From contig USHH01000013.1 in assembly GCA_900554345.1 (NCBI GenBank), positions 1 through 19,146 on the forward strand: a DNA stretch of 19,146 nucleotides, given 5' to 3'. The DNA is from an uncultured Bacteroidales bacterium. GTDB taxonomy: Bacteria; Bacteroidota; Bacteroidia; Bacteroidales; Muribaculaceae. Below, one piece after another: positions 1 to 7,600 of the stretch (the first letter of the stretch is position 1; every line of letters begins with the position of its first letter). The notes below the pieces were generated by a model. It saw only the letters and a list, made by a program, of their open reading frames with translations. It made no database searches and had not been told where the DNA came from. The translations under genes were made by a program, and so were the position numbers.

Positions 1-1728
1 ATGGACGCCGCCAACATCCTGAAGCCGGCGCTGGCGCGCGGCGAGCTCCGCTCGATCGGCGCCACGACTCTCGACGAGTATCAGAAATATTTCGAGAAAG
101 ACAAGGCTCTGGAACGCCGCTTCCAGAAGGTGATGGTCGACGAGCCTGACGAGCTCTCGGCGATCTCCATACTCCGCGGCCTCAAGGAGCGCTATGAGAA
201 CCACCACAAGGTGCGCATCAAAGACGAGGCCATCATCGCCGCCGTGCAGCTGTCGGTGCGCTACATCACCGACCGTTTCCTCCCCGACAAGGCCATCGAC
301 CTCATCGATGAGGCGGCCTCCAAGCTCCGCCTCGAGATGGACTCCATGCCGCAGGCTCTCGACGATGCGTCGCGCCAGATCAAGCAGCTCGAAATCGAGC
401 GTGAGGCCATCAAGCGCGAGGGCGATCAGTATAAGCTCAAACAGCTCGACGAGGACATCGCCAACCTGCGCGACACTGAGAAGTCGCTCAAGGCCAAATG
501 GCAGGCCGAGAAGACGGAGATCGACAGGATACAGCAGAACAAGATCGACATAGAGCAGCTGAGCCATGAGGCTGAACTCGCCGAGCGCGAGGGCGACTAC
601 GCGAAGGTGGCCGAGATCCGCTACTCGAAGATAAAGCAGAAGGAAGACGAGAACAAGGATATACAGCAGCGCCTGAAGGAGCTTCAGGGCGAAGGTGCCA
701 TGATCAAGGAGGAGGTCGATGCGGAAGACATCGCCGAGGTGGTGAGCCGCTGGACGGGCATCCCCGTGAAGAAGATGGCCCAGAGCGAGAAGGAGAAGCT
801 GCTGCATCTGGAGGAGGAGCTCCACCGTCGCGTGGTGGGCCAGGAAGACGCCATCAAGGCCGTCAGCGACGCAGTGCGCCGCTCGCGCGCCGGGCTCAAC
901 GACCCGCGGCGCCCGATAGGCTCGTTTATCTTCCTCGGCACCACCGGCGTAGGCAAGACGGAGCTCGCCAAGGCCCTCGCCGAATACCTCTTCGACGACG
1001 AGGACATGATGACACGTATCGACATGTCGGAATACATGGAGAAGCACTCTGTGTCGCGGCTCGTCGGAGCGCCTCCGGGATACGTTGGCTATGAGGAGGG
1101 CGGTCAGCTCACAGAGGCCGTGCGCCGCAAGCCCTACAGCGTGGTGCTCTTCGATGAGATCGAGAAGGCCAATCCCGACGTCTTCAACATCCTGCTTCAG
1201 GTGCTCGACGACGGGCGCCTCACCGACAACAAGGGGCGCTTCATCAACTTCAAGAATACGATCATCATCATGACTTCCAATATGGGAAGCGACATCATCC
1301 GCCAGAATTTCCAGGGCTTCAACGACAAGAAGGAGGATGAGAAACAGAACGTGATCAACAACACGAAGGCCGACGTGATGGACCGCCTGAAGCAGATCAT
1401 CCGTCCGGAATTCCTCAACCGGATCGACGAGACGGTGATGTTCACTCCCCTATCGAAGAAGGAGATCCTCGAGATCGTGGAGATTCAGGTGAAGAGCGTG
1501 CAGAAGATGCTCGCCAGCAACGGCATCACGCTCAACGTCACCAAAGAGGCACTCGAGCTTCTGGCCGAGGACGGCTACGATCCTGAATTCGGCGCGCGTC
1601 CCGTGAAGCGTACCATCCAGCGCCTCGTGCTCAACCAACTGTCGAAAGACATCCTGGCGCAGAAGGTAGACCGCGAGCATCCCATCACCATCGACCGCGA
1701 CGGAGAGGAGCTCGTATTCAAGAATTAA
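1..1728 (+). CDS. clpB: ClpB disaggregase, C-terminal part (5' end outside window)
   Basis: This is the C-terminal 575 residues of the AAA+ disaggregase ClpB, which with DnaK threads aggregated proteins through a cytoplasmic hexamer ring. The ATG at base 1 is an internal codon: a full ClpB is about 860 residues, and this piece begins inside the first AAA+ domain, just before sensor 1 (SIGATT, ~19-24) and the arginine-finger region (ALERRF, ~36-41). A long charged coiled-coil M-domain follows (~120-250). The second AAA+ domain has Walker A GTTGVGKT (~313-320), pore-loop motif GYVGY (~361-365), Walker B VVLFDEIEK (~381-389), sensor 1 TSNMGS (~425) and sensor 2 GARPVKR (~531). The M-domain rules out ClpA and the overall pattern favours ClpB over ClpC. 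The frame is intact to TAA at 1726-1728, and a strong terminator follows, so this is the last gene of its transcript. A heat-shock promoter would lie outside the window. Confidence 0.97.
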   Translation: MDAANILKPALARGELRSIGATTLDEYQKYFEKDKALERRFQKVMVDEPDELSAISILRGLKERYENHHKVRIKDEAIIAAVQLSVRYITDRFLPDKAIDLIDEAASKLRLEMDSMPQALDDASRQIKQLEIEREAIKREGDQYKLKQLDEDIANLRDTEKSLKAKWQAEKTEIDRIQQNKIDIEQLSHEAELAEREGDYAKVAEIRYSKIKQKEDENKDIQQRLKELQGEGAMIKEEVDAEDIAEVVSRWTGIPVKKMAQSEKEKLLHLEEELHRRVVGQEDAIKAVSDAVRRSRAGLNDPRRPIGSFIFLGTTGVGKTELAKALAEYLFDDEDMMTRIDMSEYMEKHSVSRLVGAPPGYVGYEEGGQLTEAVRRKPYSVVLFDEIEKANPDVFNILLQVLDDGRLTDNKGRFINFKNTIIIMTSNMGSDIIRQNFQGFNDKKEDEKQNVINNTKADVMDRLKQIIRPEFLNRIDETVMFTPLSKKEILEIVEIQVKSVQKMLASNGITLNVTKEALELLAEDGYDPEFGARPVKRTIQRLVLNQLSKDILAQKVDREHPITIDRDGEELVFKN

Positions 1729-1757
1729 GCACAGGCCCTATAACACAACCACTCTTC

Positions 1758-1798
1758 CGGCCCCTCCGCATCCCTTTTGCGGAGGGGCCGATTTTTTT
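1758..1798 (+). terminator. Rho-independent terminator after clpB
   Basis: A perfect 13-bp GC-rich stem (arms 1758-1770 and 1778-1790, CGGCCCCTCCGCA against its complement) with a 7-base loop is followed directly by seven T residues (1792-1798). It lies 29 bases after the clpB stop codon and should isolate clpB from everything downstream. Confidence 0.95.
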
Positions 1799-1801
1799 AA
1801 C

Positions 1802-1824
1802 GTTAGGCGCTAAAGACGCCTAAC
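1802..1824 (+). repeat. Short inverted repeat after the clpB terminator
   Basis: GTTAGGCG (1802-1809) and CGCCTAAC (1817-1824) form a perfect 8-bp stem with a 7-base loop, only a few bases after the T-run of the clpB terminator. No T-run follows it on the plus strand, although the upstream A/T-rich bases could serve a minus-strand transcript poorly. Its role is unknown; it could be a processing hairpin or a second weak termination site. Confidence 0.5.
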
Positions 1825-1875
1825 CACGTTCAAAATGTGTTAAAAAACATGTTTTGTAAACTATGATGCGGATTC

Positions 1876-2031
1876 CGGCGTTATATAGACGTATGGGCAT
1901 CTGAGAAGCTGTGGAGCTTCAGCCCGGTTATTTCGACTAATCACGGAGACTTCCTTCCGTAGCCTCCGCGCCAGAGTTAATTAACGCCGCAATCAATCAT
2001 GAATTGCCTTCCCGAGGGGAGGCGTGGCGGC
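1876..2031 (+). ncRNA. Candidate structured RNA (leader element or small RNA) before the 2057 gene
   Basis: No gene is visible in 1729-2056, but the plus strand can fold extensively. CGGCGTTA (1876-1883) pairs perfectly with TAACGCCG (1982-1989). Enclosed and almost contiguous are three hairpins: 1895-1925 (GGGC/GCCC plus GAAGCT/AGCTTC with loop GTGG), 1926-1942 (GGTTA/TAATC with one G-U pair) and 1943-1960 (ACGGA/TCCGT). Downstream is a 7-bp hairpin with a CGAG tetraloop (2006-2023). GCCGC (1986-1990), inside the 3' arm of the closing helix, can instead pair with GCGGC (2027-2031), which gives two mutually exclusive folds. I matched it to no known riboswitch class by eye; TPP and cobalamin motifs were considered and do not fit. 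No consensus Bacteroidetes promoter is visible just upstream. It could be a riboswitch-like leader, a free small RNA, or chance pairing in GC-rich DNA. Confidence 0.4.
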
Positions 2032-2056
2032 TATTGTGTAACTAATTTAATAAATT

Positions 2057-2521
2057 GTGAAATTCAAAAGTTTTTTCCTGGCACTTGCAGCGATGCTGTT
2101 TCTCTCCTCGTCGACACCTCTCTTCAGCGGCTCCATTGAGCCCGGCGACAGCGTCCCTGCAATAAGGCTAAGCGACAAATCGACTCTCCCGAGCAAAACT
2201 GACTTTCCAACCATTATCAACTTCTGGTCGGCGCAGGATGCTCCCTCACGTCTGCGCAATAAAGAATATTCCGACCTTGCCGCCGCTTCCGGCGGACGGC
2301 TGAATTTCGTGGCGATATGTGTGGATGCCGACAGCGGTCTGGCCCGCGAGATCATGGCGATCGACGGCATCGACAATGGAAAGGCCTATTACAGTGAAGA
2401 CATCCGTAAGGACGCTCTGGCTGACTACCAGATAGCGTCGGGATGCAGAAGTTTCCTCATCGACAATTACGGGCGCCTTCAGGCCGTCAACCCCGAGACA
2501 TCGACTCTCCAACTTATCTGA
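2057..2521 (+). CDS. Exported thioredoxin-fold (TlpA-like) protein without CxxC
   Basis: A 154-residue protein started by GTG at 2057. That start is preferred because it gives a signal peptide (VKFKSFFLAL, then a hydrophobic stretch to about residue 25); the next ATG, at 2093, would remove its basic part. The mature part has the order of a redoxin/TlpA domain: an entry motif resembling GD..P.I.L (~30-39), a strand leading to INFWSAQDAPSR (~54-65), a central strand NFVAICVDAD and a later FLIDNYG strand. In thioredoxin-fold oxidoreductases the active site would read WCxxC; here the two cysteine positions are Asp61 and Ser64, and the usual cis-proline loop before FLID is replaced by CRS. Thiol-disulfide exchange is therefore unlikely, and a binding or structural role in the periplasm is more plausible. 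From memory, similar cysteine-free proteins occur across Bacteroidales. It stands alone between two terminators; its promoter is not recognisable. Confidence 0.85.
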   Translation: MKFKSFFLALAAMLFLSSSTPLFSGSIEPGDSVPAIRLSDKSTLPSKTDFPTIINFWSAQDAPSRLRNKEYSDLAAASGGRLNFVAICVDADSGLAREIMAIDGIDNGKAYYSEDIRKDALADYQIASGCRSFLIDNYGRLQAVNPETSTLQLI

Positions 2522-2545
2522 TAGACTCAGACCATGTCTGACGCA

Positions 2546-2574
2546 AGCCGCCGGCCCGCAGCCGGCGGCTTTTT
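2546..2574 (+). terminator. Rho-independent terminator after the thioredoxin-fold gene
   Basis: A perfect 10-bp stem, AGCCGCCGGC (2546-2555) against GCCGGCGGCT (2561-2570), with loop CCGCA, ends in a five-T run (2570-2574), 24 bases after the stop codon. Confidence 0.93.
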
Positions 2575-2594
2575 CATGCCTCAAATCTGTTCAG

Positions 2595-2620
2595 CGATTT
2601 GCATAATCTAATGCAAATCG
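2595..2620 (+). promoter_or_regulatory. Perfect inverted-repeat operator over the regulator promoter
   Basis: CGATTTGCAT (2595-2604), six bases, then ATGCAAATCG (2611-2620) is a perfect 10-bp inverted repeat. It covers the -33 TTTG (2598-2601) and nearly all the spacer up to the -7 element at 2622. A dimeric DNA-binding protein bound here would block RNA polymerase, so repression is the natural reading. The binding protein is not identified. Autoregulation by the AraC-type gene that follows is possible, although AraC proteins more often use direct repeats. There is no T-run, so a terminator is unlikely. Confidence 0.7.
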
Positions 2621-2629
2621 TTACCTTTG
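2598..2629 (+). promoter_or_regulatory. Bacteroidetes -33/-7 promoter of the regulator
   Basis: TTTG (2598-2601), a 20-base spacer and TACCTTTG (2622-2629) match the Bacteroidetes sigma-ABfr consensus TTTG-N19-21-TAnnTTTG exactly. Transcription should begin around 2633, which places the candidate starts at 2599 (TTG) and 2611 (ATG) upstream of the transcript and selects ATG 2638, with a leader of only about five bases. Confidence 0.85.
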
Positions 2630-2637
2630 TGGGTGTC

Positions 2638-3819
2638 ATGGCAATAAAACGATACCGATTCAAACCGAGACCTACATCAATCATATATGGCATCCTGCCG
2701 GCAATAATCTCTCTGCTGGCGGTGACCGCATGCAACCATAATAACGGCAACCGTCCCGATGACAAAGAGACGACGATGCGCTCGCTGTTTCAGGAAGCGA
2801 AGACAGCATCGATGAGGGGCGATTTCAAGAAGTCAGACTCCATCGGAGCCGTATTGCTCCATCTCGCCGACTTAGCCGACAACGACGAATACCGGGCACG
2901 CGCCCTTATGTGTCTGAGCTACTCGCGGATAGAGATGCGTGACTCCACGGAGCAGATGCGCTATCTCCTTCAAGCCGAGAAGATGCTCGCCAATGTCAGC
3001 AACGACACACTGGCAGCCGAGCTATACAACATCATGGGGGTCGCTTCCTTCCATGATTTCGACCGGGCGAAGGAATATTTCGCGAAATCCCTCTATGCGT
3101 CCCGCAAGATAGCATCCGTGCAGCATCAGATGATGGCCGAGTGTAATCTCGCCGAGATATACCGATGCACCGGCGACACTCTCGGCATACAGTATGACCT
3201 TGACATCCATGACTTCGCCTCCAGAACCGGCAACGAGGTGATGCTCCATGCAGCAGCGGTGAGATGTGCGGAATATTACATGAAGCGACCTGAAACACTG
3301 CCGAAATCTCTTGAATATATCAATGAGATCAAGGAGATGCCGGGCAGGGAATTCCATTACCATTACCTTCGGTCGAAATGGCTGATGGCAACCGACAGCC
3401 TCGACAAGGCCATGACTGAATGGAGGAAAGCCTCGGAAACGGGAACTGCGACTCCAGGATTCCTGCTTGCCGGAGGGCGTCTCTACCAGCATCACGGCGA
3501 CTACCGCAAATCGGAGTGGCTTCTAACAAGGGCAGACTCCGCATATTCCGACATCGATTCCCTCAACACCGACCGCATCGAGATCCTGAGGCTGAGGTCG
3601 GAGAATCTCGCGAAACTCGGAGATACGGCCGGGGCACTTATTATGCTGGAGGCTTACCAGACGGCACGCGACAGCGTGTCGAGGATACACAACACCCGCG
3701 AGATGAACGCCTTCAAGGCCAAATTCGAGACCGAGAAGAAGGAGCTTGTGATTGCCAGCCAGCGTGCCTCTCTGCGATGGAGAAACATACTCCTCGGCAT
3801 GGCCTTCGCCTTCATCTAA
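2638..3819 (+). CDS. Sensor half of a split TPR-membrane-AraC regulator (ends at in-frame TAA)
   Basis: This is the first 393 residues of what should be a 615-codon one-component regulator. ATG 2638 is chosen because the promoter lies over the earlier candidate starts. Residues 1-32 form an export signal ending in a lipobox-like VTAC (Cys32). Residues ~45-370 are helical repeats of TPR type (alternating FQEAKTASMRGDFKKSD-like and Y..MG-like helix pairs), expected to face the periplasm. A membrane helix begins at NILLGMAFAFI (383-393) and is cut by TAA at 3817-3819. The reading frame continues without further stops through the rest of the helix and an AraC domain to 4485. As sequenced, the product would be an anchored TPR protein with half a membrane segment and no DNA-binding domain. 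The lack of other lesions suggests a recent mutation, a sequence error, or, less likely, read-through. The ligand is unknown. Confidence 0.85.
   Translation: MAIKRYRFKPRPTSIIYGILPAIISLLAVTACNHNNGNRPDDKETTMRSLFQEAKTASMRGDFKKSDSIGAVLLHLADLADNDEYRARALMCLSYSRIEMRDSTEQMRYLLQAEKMLANVSNDTLAAELYNIMGVASFHDFDRAKEYFAKSLYASRKIASVQHQMMAECNLAEIYRCTGDTLGIQYDLDIHDFASRTGNEVMLHAAAVRCAEYYMKRPETLPKSLEYINEIKEMPGREFHYHYLRSKWLMATDSLDKAMTEWRKASETGTATPGFLLAGGRLYQHHGDYRKSEWLLTRADSAYSDIDSLNTDRIEILRLRSENLAKLGDTAGALIMLEAYQTARDSVSRIHNTREMNAFKAKFETEKKELVIASQRASLRWRNILLGMAFAFI
3817..3819 (+). other. In-frame TAA that interrupts the regulator
   Basis: The TAA is codon 394 of the frame that starts at 2638. Upstream the frame reads NILLGMAFAFI, and immediately downstream, in the same frame, AIIAAFMLYIRRRNR, so together they make one ordinary membrane helix with a positive cytoplasmic edge. 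A single base change (for example from TAC, TAT, TCA, TTA or a xAA codon) explains it. I see no hairpin or special context that would point to programmed read-through. Confidence 0.9.
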
Positions 3820-3837
3820 GCCATCATCGCCGCCTTC

Positions 3838-4485
3838 ATGCTGTATATAAGGAGACGCAACAGGCTCTACAGGCTCATTGTGGAGCAACATAAGGAATTC
3901 GCCACACGCCAGAATGAATATGCCCCCTATCTCAAGGATGAGGCATCCACTCTGCCCGATAATATACCCGAAGTGGGAACGGATGGAAAAAGCCCCGAGG
4001 TCAGCGATAAGGATATGTCGCATGAGGAGCCTATGGACAACGGCACCGATGCAGACACGATACAGGAGGCAGACAAAGGAGACGTGAGCCTTCCGGGAAT
4101 GCCATCCAGGGATAAGGCCGACGCAATCTGGCGAGACATACTGACCGAGATGGAGAAAAACCGTATATACGCCGACCCCGATGTGACCAGAGACGTGTTT
4201 GCCGACCGTGTCCACACCAACCGTACCTGGTTCACAGCCATAATAAGGCACCGCACAGGAAAGTCCTACACACAGTTCATGAACTCCTGGCGCGTCAACG
4301 AAGCGGTGCGTATCCTATCCCTGCCGGAAGCGACAATGACCAACAAGGAGCTTTCGGAGTATCTCGGCTTCATGACGCCGCAGTCGTTCTACACCGCCTT
4401 CCGCCAGCAGATGGGTATGTCGCCGTCGCGATTCCGCAGCGACACGCTGGCAGCCTCAGGCACACAGGAGAGGGAGTCCGAATGA
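3838..4485 (+). pseudogene. DNA-binding half of the split regulator (AraC-type HTH), no own start signal
   Basis: This is the same reading frame as the sensor half, resuming after the TAA; 3838 is merely the first ATG and lies inside the membrane helix. It encodes the end of that helix (MLYIRRRNRLYRL), a juxtamembrane helix, an acidic low-complexity linker of roughly 55 residues, and a C-terminal AraC/XylS HTH_18 domain (from ~residue 492 of the full frame). The second HTH shows the family signature as LGFMTPQSFYTAFRQQMGMSP and then SRFR, resembling the usual GF.s.s.F...Fk...G.tP..yR. Known Bacteroidetes relatives are single TPR-membrane-AraC chains that couple a periplasmic signal to transcription. 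I see no ribosome-binding site or promoter just before 3838, so separate expression is doubtful, though a soluble HTH fragment made by internal initiation cannot be excluded. Probable targets are the exported-protein genes downstream. Confidence 0.8.
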
Positions 4486-4501
4486 AATCCAGACCTGAAA
4501 A

Positions 4502-4546
4502 GGCGTTTCTGATGTAAAAAATCAGCCATGATGTAATGAAAACGCC
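4502..4546 (+). promoter_or_regulatory. Direct repeat TGATGTAA within an inverted repeat: possible activator site
   Basis: TGATGTAA occurs at 4510-4517 and again at 4529-4536, 19 bases start to start (close to two helical turns), 36 bases before the -33 box of the next gene. The pair is enclosed by GGCGTTT (4502-4508) and AAACGCC (4540-4546). AraC-family proteins commonly bind such phased direct repeats upstream of -35/-33, and an AraC-type gene ends 17 bases before this site. Alternatively the outer inverted repeat could be a weak terminator of that gene. Confidence 0.4.
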
Positions 4547-4571
4547 ATTTGCTGAATGTTTATCGAATTAT

Positions 4572-4604
4572 TTTGCAGCGATTTCCTGTATGAGGGTAAC
4601 TTTG
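4572..4604 (+). promoter_or_regulatory. Bacteroidetes -33/-7 promoter of the modular exported protein
   Basis: TTTG (4572-4575), a 21-base spacer and TAACTTTG (4597-4604) match the TTTG-N19-21-TAnnTTTG consensus. The predicted start near 4608 gives a leader of about 44 bases to ATG 4652, and shows that the more upstream in-frame start at 4556 is not used. Confidence 0.8.
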
Positions 4605-4651
4605 CCGCCGATGACGGGCACGTTGCCTGTCTGGAAAATACAACACAAACC

Positions 4652-7600
4652 ATGAAGACGATTTACAAAGGAATTATGGCGGCAACGGCACTGGCAGCGG
4701 TGTCGATGGCCATCCCGGCCATGTCGTCGGCATTGCAAGGCGACAGGCTCGTGAAAGCGGAACGCCTGCAGCCGAAGAGTCAGGTGCCCTCGCAGAAAAA
4801 GGATGTCAGCAGGCTGACCCCTGCCGGCACACCCTACTGGCAGACTGCGAGAAGCATCTATAATGAAAAAGGACAGAACGACCCCGACAACGGCGTGACC
4901 CGAGAATTCGGCACCCATATCGAGATCGACGGAGAGACAGCCCGCATCTACGGTCTGGTAAACGTGAATCCCAACAACTATTACGAGATTGATGAGGAAT
5001 ATGCGGTAGAGGGTGTCTACGACGCGAACGCCAACACCATCACAGTCACCGGGACAATATACGATGAATCAAAACCGCTTGACGAATATGTGAAGCTCGC
5101 CGAAATATACTCTCCGGGCGATGATATGTCGTACACACTGGTGCTGATTGCCGGCTACCTCAACATGTTCGAGCAGATAGCCACAGTCAACGAGCTGGTA
5201 TTTGATGTCTCCGACGACATGCAGACGATAGAGCCGCAAAACGGCTATGGCGCCTACGCATTGACGTCTGACGGTCAGGGAAGGGCATTTGTCGACTTTT
5301 ACCAGAGCTCCACTCTGGAGAAAGCACCGGAAACCCCGAACATAAAGACCGACACCGGCAGTCTTGCGTTCAAGGGGCAGTTTGTTGCAGCCGGGATGCC
5401 GGTGGTTGAGGTGTTTAGTCTCATGAACTCCGGCGCCTCCGCAACGGAATACGCAATAACCACCTCGTCACCGTGGCTGACAGTGTCTTCTACCGAGGGC
5501 ACGGTGGATGGATGCTCCACGGTGCCCATCGCAGTGACATTCTCCCCGGAAGAGCCGGGCATGTTCAACGGTAAGATCACAATCCAGAGTGGCAGTCAGA
5601 CAATAGACGTGACAGTTGACACAGAAGTGAGAGAGGTGCCTGACTACACCAAGATAGTGCGGGCCGGTAGCGAAGCGATGGAATTCGATATGTCTCCTGT
5701 ATACCCTTTCGTAATCAGTGAAATCAACGGCAACACCGTAGCGGAATCGGTCAACAACGGAGAGGGCGACGGCACGGAATCATGGTTCAAGTGCAGGATT
5801 GAAATACCGGAAGGGAAGACGGGCGTGTTCACGTGGCAGGCAGTCCAGGAGAGCAAGTCGCCAAACTCACTCGTAGTCATGCTCGATGGGGAGACAGTGA
5901 AATCGGAGCTCTATCTTCCGAATACGGATCCCCACGATATGTCGGGCACACTCGCCCTGATGCAGGGGACTCATGAAATAGTGTTCGATAATGTCATAAC
6001 AATGGACTGGAGCATCTACGGCCTGTTTCAGAGGAGCTATGTCTGGGACCTGAACCTTGATCTCATTGAGGCCAAAGACGACAACGCCATGCTCGTTACC
6101 GATACAGCCGACTTCGGCGAGACATATTTCGATAAGTTCGATGTGAAGATGAACAGCGAGGTGACAGTGCTCAATACCGGCATGAATCCGCTTAAAGTCC
6201 TCTCCATCACATCCGACGGCAATTTCGGTGGCTCAGCCCCCGAGATTTCTGTGCCTTTCTGTGGCGAGATCAAGGTGGCTCTGACATGGGACGCTTCGGC
6301 CGTGGGCGAGGACTCCGGCATCGTCACCATCCACACTACCGGGGGCGATCTGAAGGTGAACTGCTCCGGCCTCGCGACAGCGATAGCGTTTGATTATTCC
6401 ACAATCGTGAAAGAGGGTGATTTCTCATTCGTTACAGGTGTGAGATGGCCGTTCAAGCCCAACGACGAGGGCACATACGCCTACAACAGCACATCAAAGG
6501 CAAACATCAACGGAATCACCGACTGTTGGCTCGAGGCCTCGTTTGAGGTGCCTGAAGGAAAAGTGGGCCATGTGGAATGGGATGCAACCAACGACTCAGA
6601 GGACATGTATTACTTCCTGGGCACACCTTCGATGATATCCGGCTCCACCATTACAATCGACGGCGGAAATAAAAAGGAAGCGACCGGAATCGGCGTGGAC
6701 TGCAGCTCATCTGAAATCTATTCCGGTGCCGACGTCACATTCCGGCCTGGACGTCACACGGTGAAGTTCAACTATAAGAAAACCGCCAATTGGGAAGATT
6801 TCGTATTCGGAGACGACTGTCTGAAGCTCTTCGAGATAGCGCTCAAGCTAACCGACAGCGAAAACGGAGAGGGCGAGCTTTCAGTGGATATGATCGACTA
6901 TTCAGAGGATGTATTCACCGGCGCCACGGCACATGCATACGCCACCCTTTACAACTACACCACGAAGACCCCGGAGCTGATCTCATCGGAATGCGACGGC
7001 CCTTTCAAGGCCAAGGCCATCGACGAGAATGACGGCAATCTCAGACTAGCGATTGAATTCTCGCCGGTGAAGGCCGGCGGCTACAGTTCCGAACTCATCA
7101 TAAAGACCAACATCGGCGACTATACCGTCTCATGCAGCGGAACGGCAATTGATTCGGAACTCGGCTACGCGATATTCCACGAGGGATTCGAATATGACTT
7201 CGGCAATGAATGGATCATAACCGACAATGCCGGTGAAGGAAATACATGGCGGCAGACCATGAAAGCACCCGGCATACTCGCAGGCTTGAACATGACTGCC
7301 TACGCAGGAGAGGGACTTCTGTATGCGACCTACTTCGACCCGGAATCAGGGAAACCGTACAATATGACCGACACATACGCCATCTCACCCTCGATCACAA
7401 TTCCCGCTGACGGAGAGACCACTCTCAGCTTCATGACCAAATACTACACCTACATGCCGGTCACGCTTGAGATAACAGCCGGCACAGGCGATGACCCGAC
7501 ATGCTATGACTCCGTCGGGACCCTGACAATAGACCCGGCCCGCGATGACGAATGGAGGGAATACACGTTCAGTCTGGGCGAATGGGCAGGCAAGGAGATT

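Noticed and set aside
1..3. ATG at base 1 as the start of a short Clp protein
   Set aside because: The sequence begins in the middle of the first AAA+ domain; the true start of clpB is outside the window.
937..960. Walker A of ClpB reading GTTGVGKT instead of GPTGVGKT as a defect
   Set aside because: The catalytic Lys and Thr are intact, and I recall this Thr variant as normal in Bacteroidetes ClpB.
1895..1960. TPP or cobalamin riboswitch, suggested by CTGAGA (1901-1906) and GGAGACTTCC
   Set aside because: The remaining conserved elements of both classes are missing in the expected order, so only a generic structured-RNA candidate is reported.
2599..2637. TTG 2599 or ATG 2611 as start of the regulator
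   Set aside because: Both lie inside the promoter (-33 box and spacer); the transcript would begin after them, and ATG 2638 begins a normal export signal.
3420..3893. A 157-codon plus-strand frame spanning the nonsense codon in another phase
   Set aside because: Arginine/histidine-rich shadow translation with no domain features; the coding signal is in the regulator frame on both sides of the stop.
4556..4651. An upstream start at 4556 for the large exported protein
   Set aside because: The consensus promoter at 4572-4604 lies downstream of it, and the signal peptide begins at 4652.
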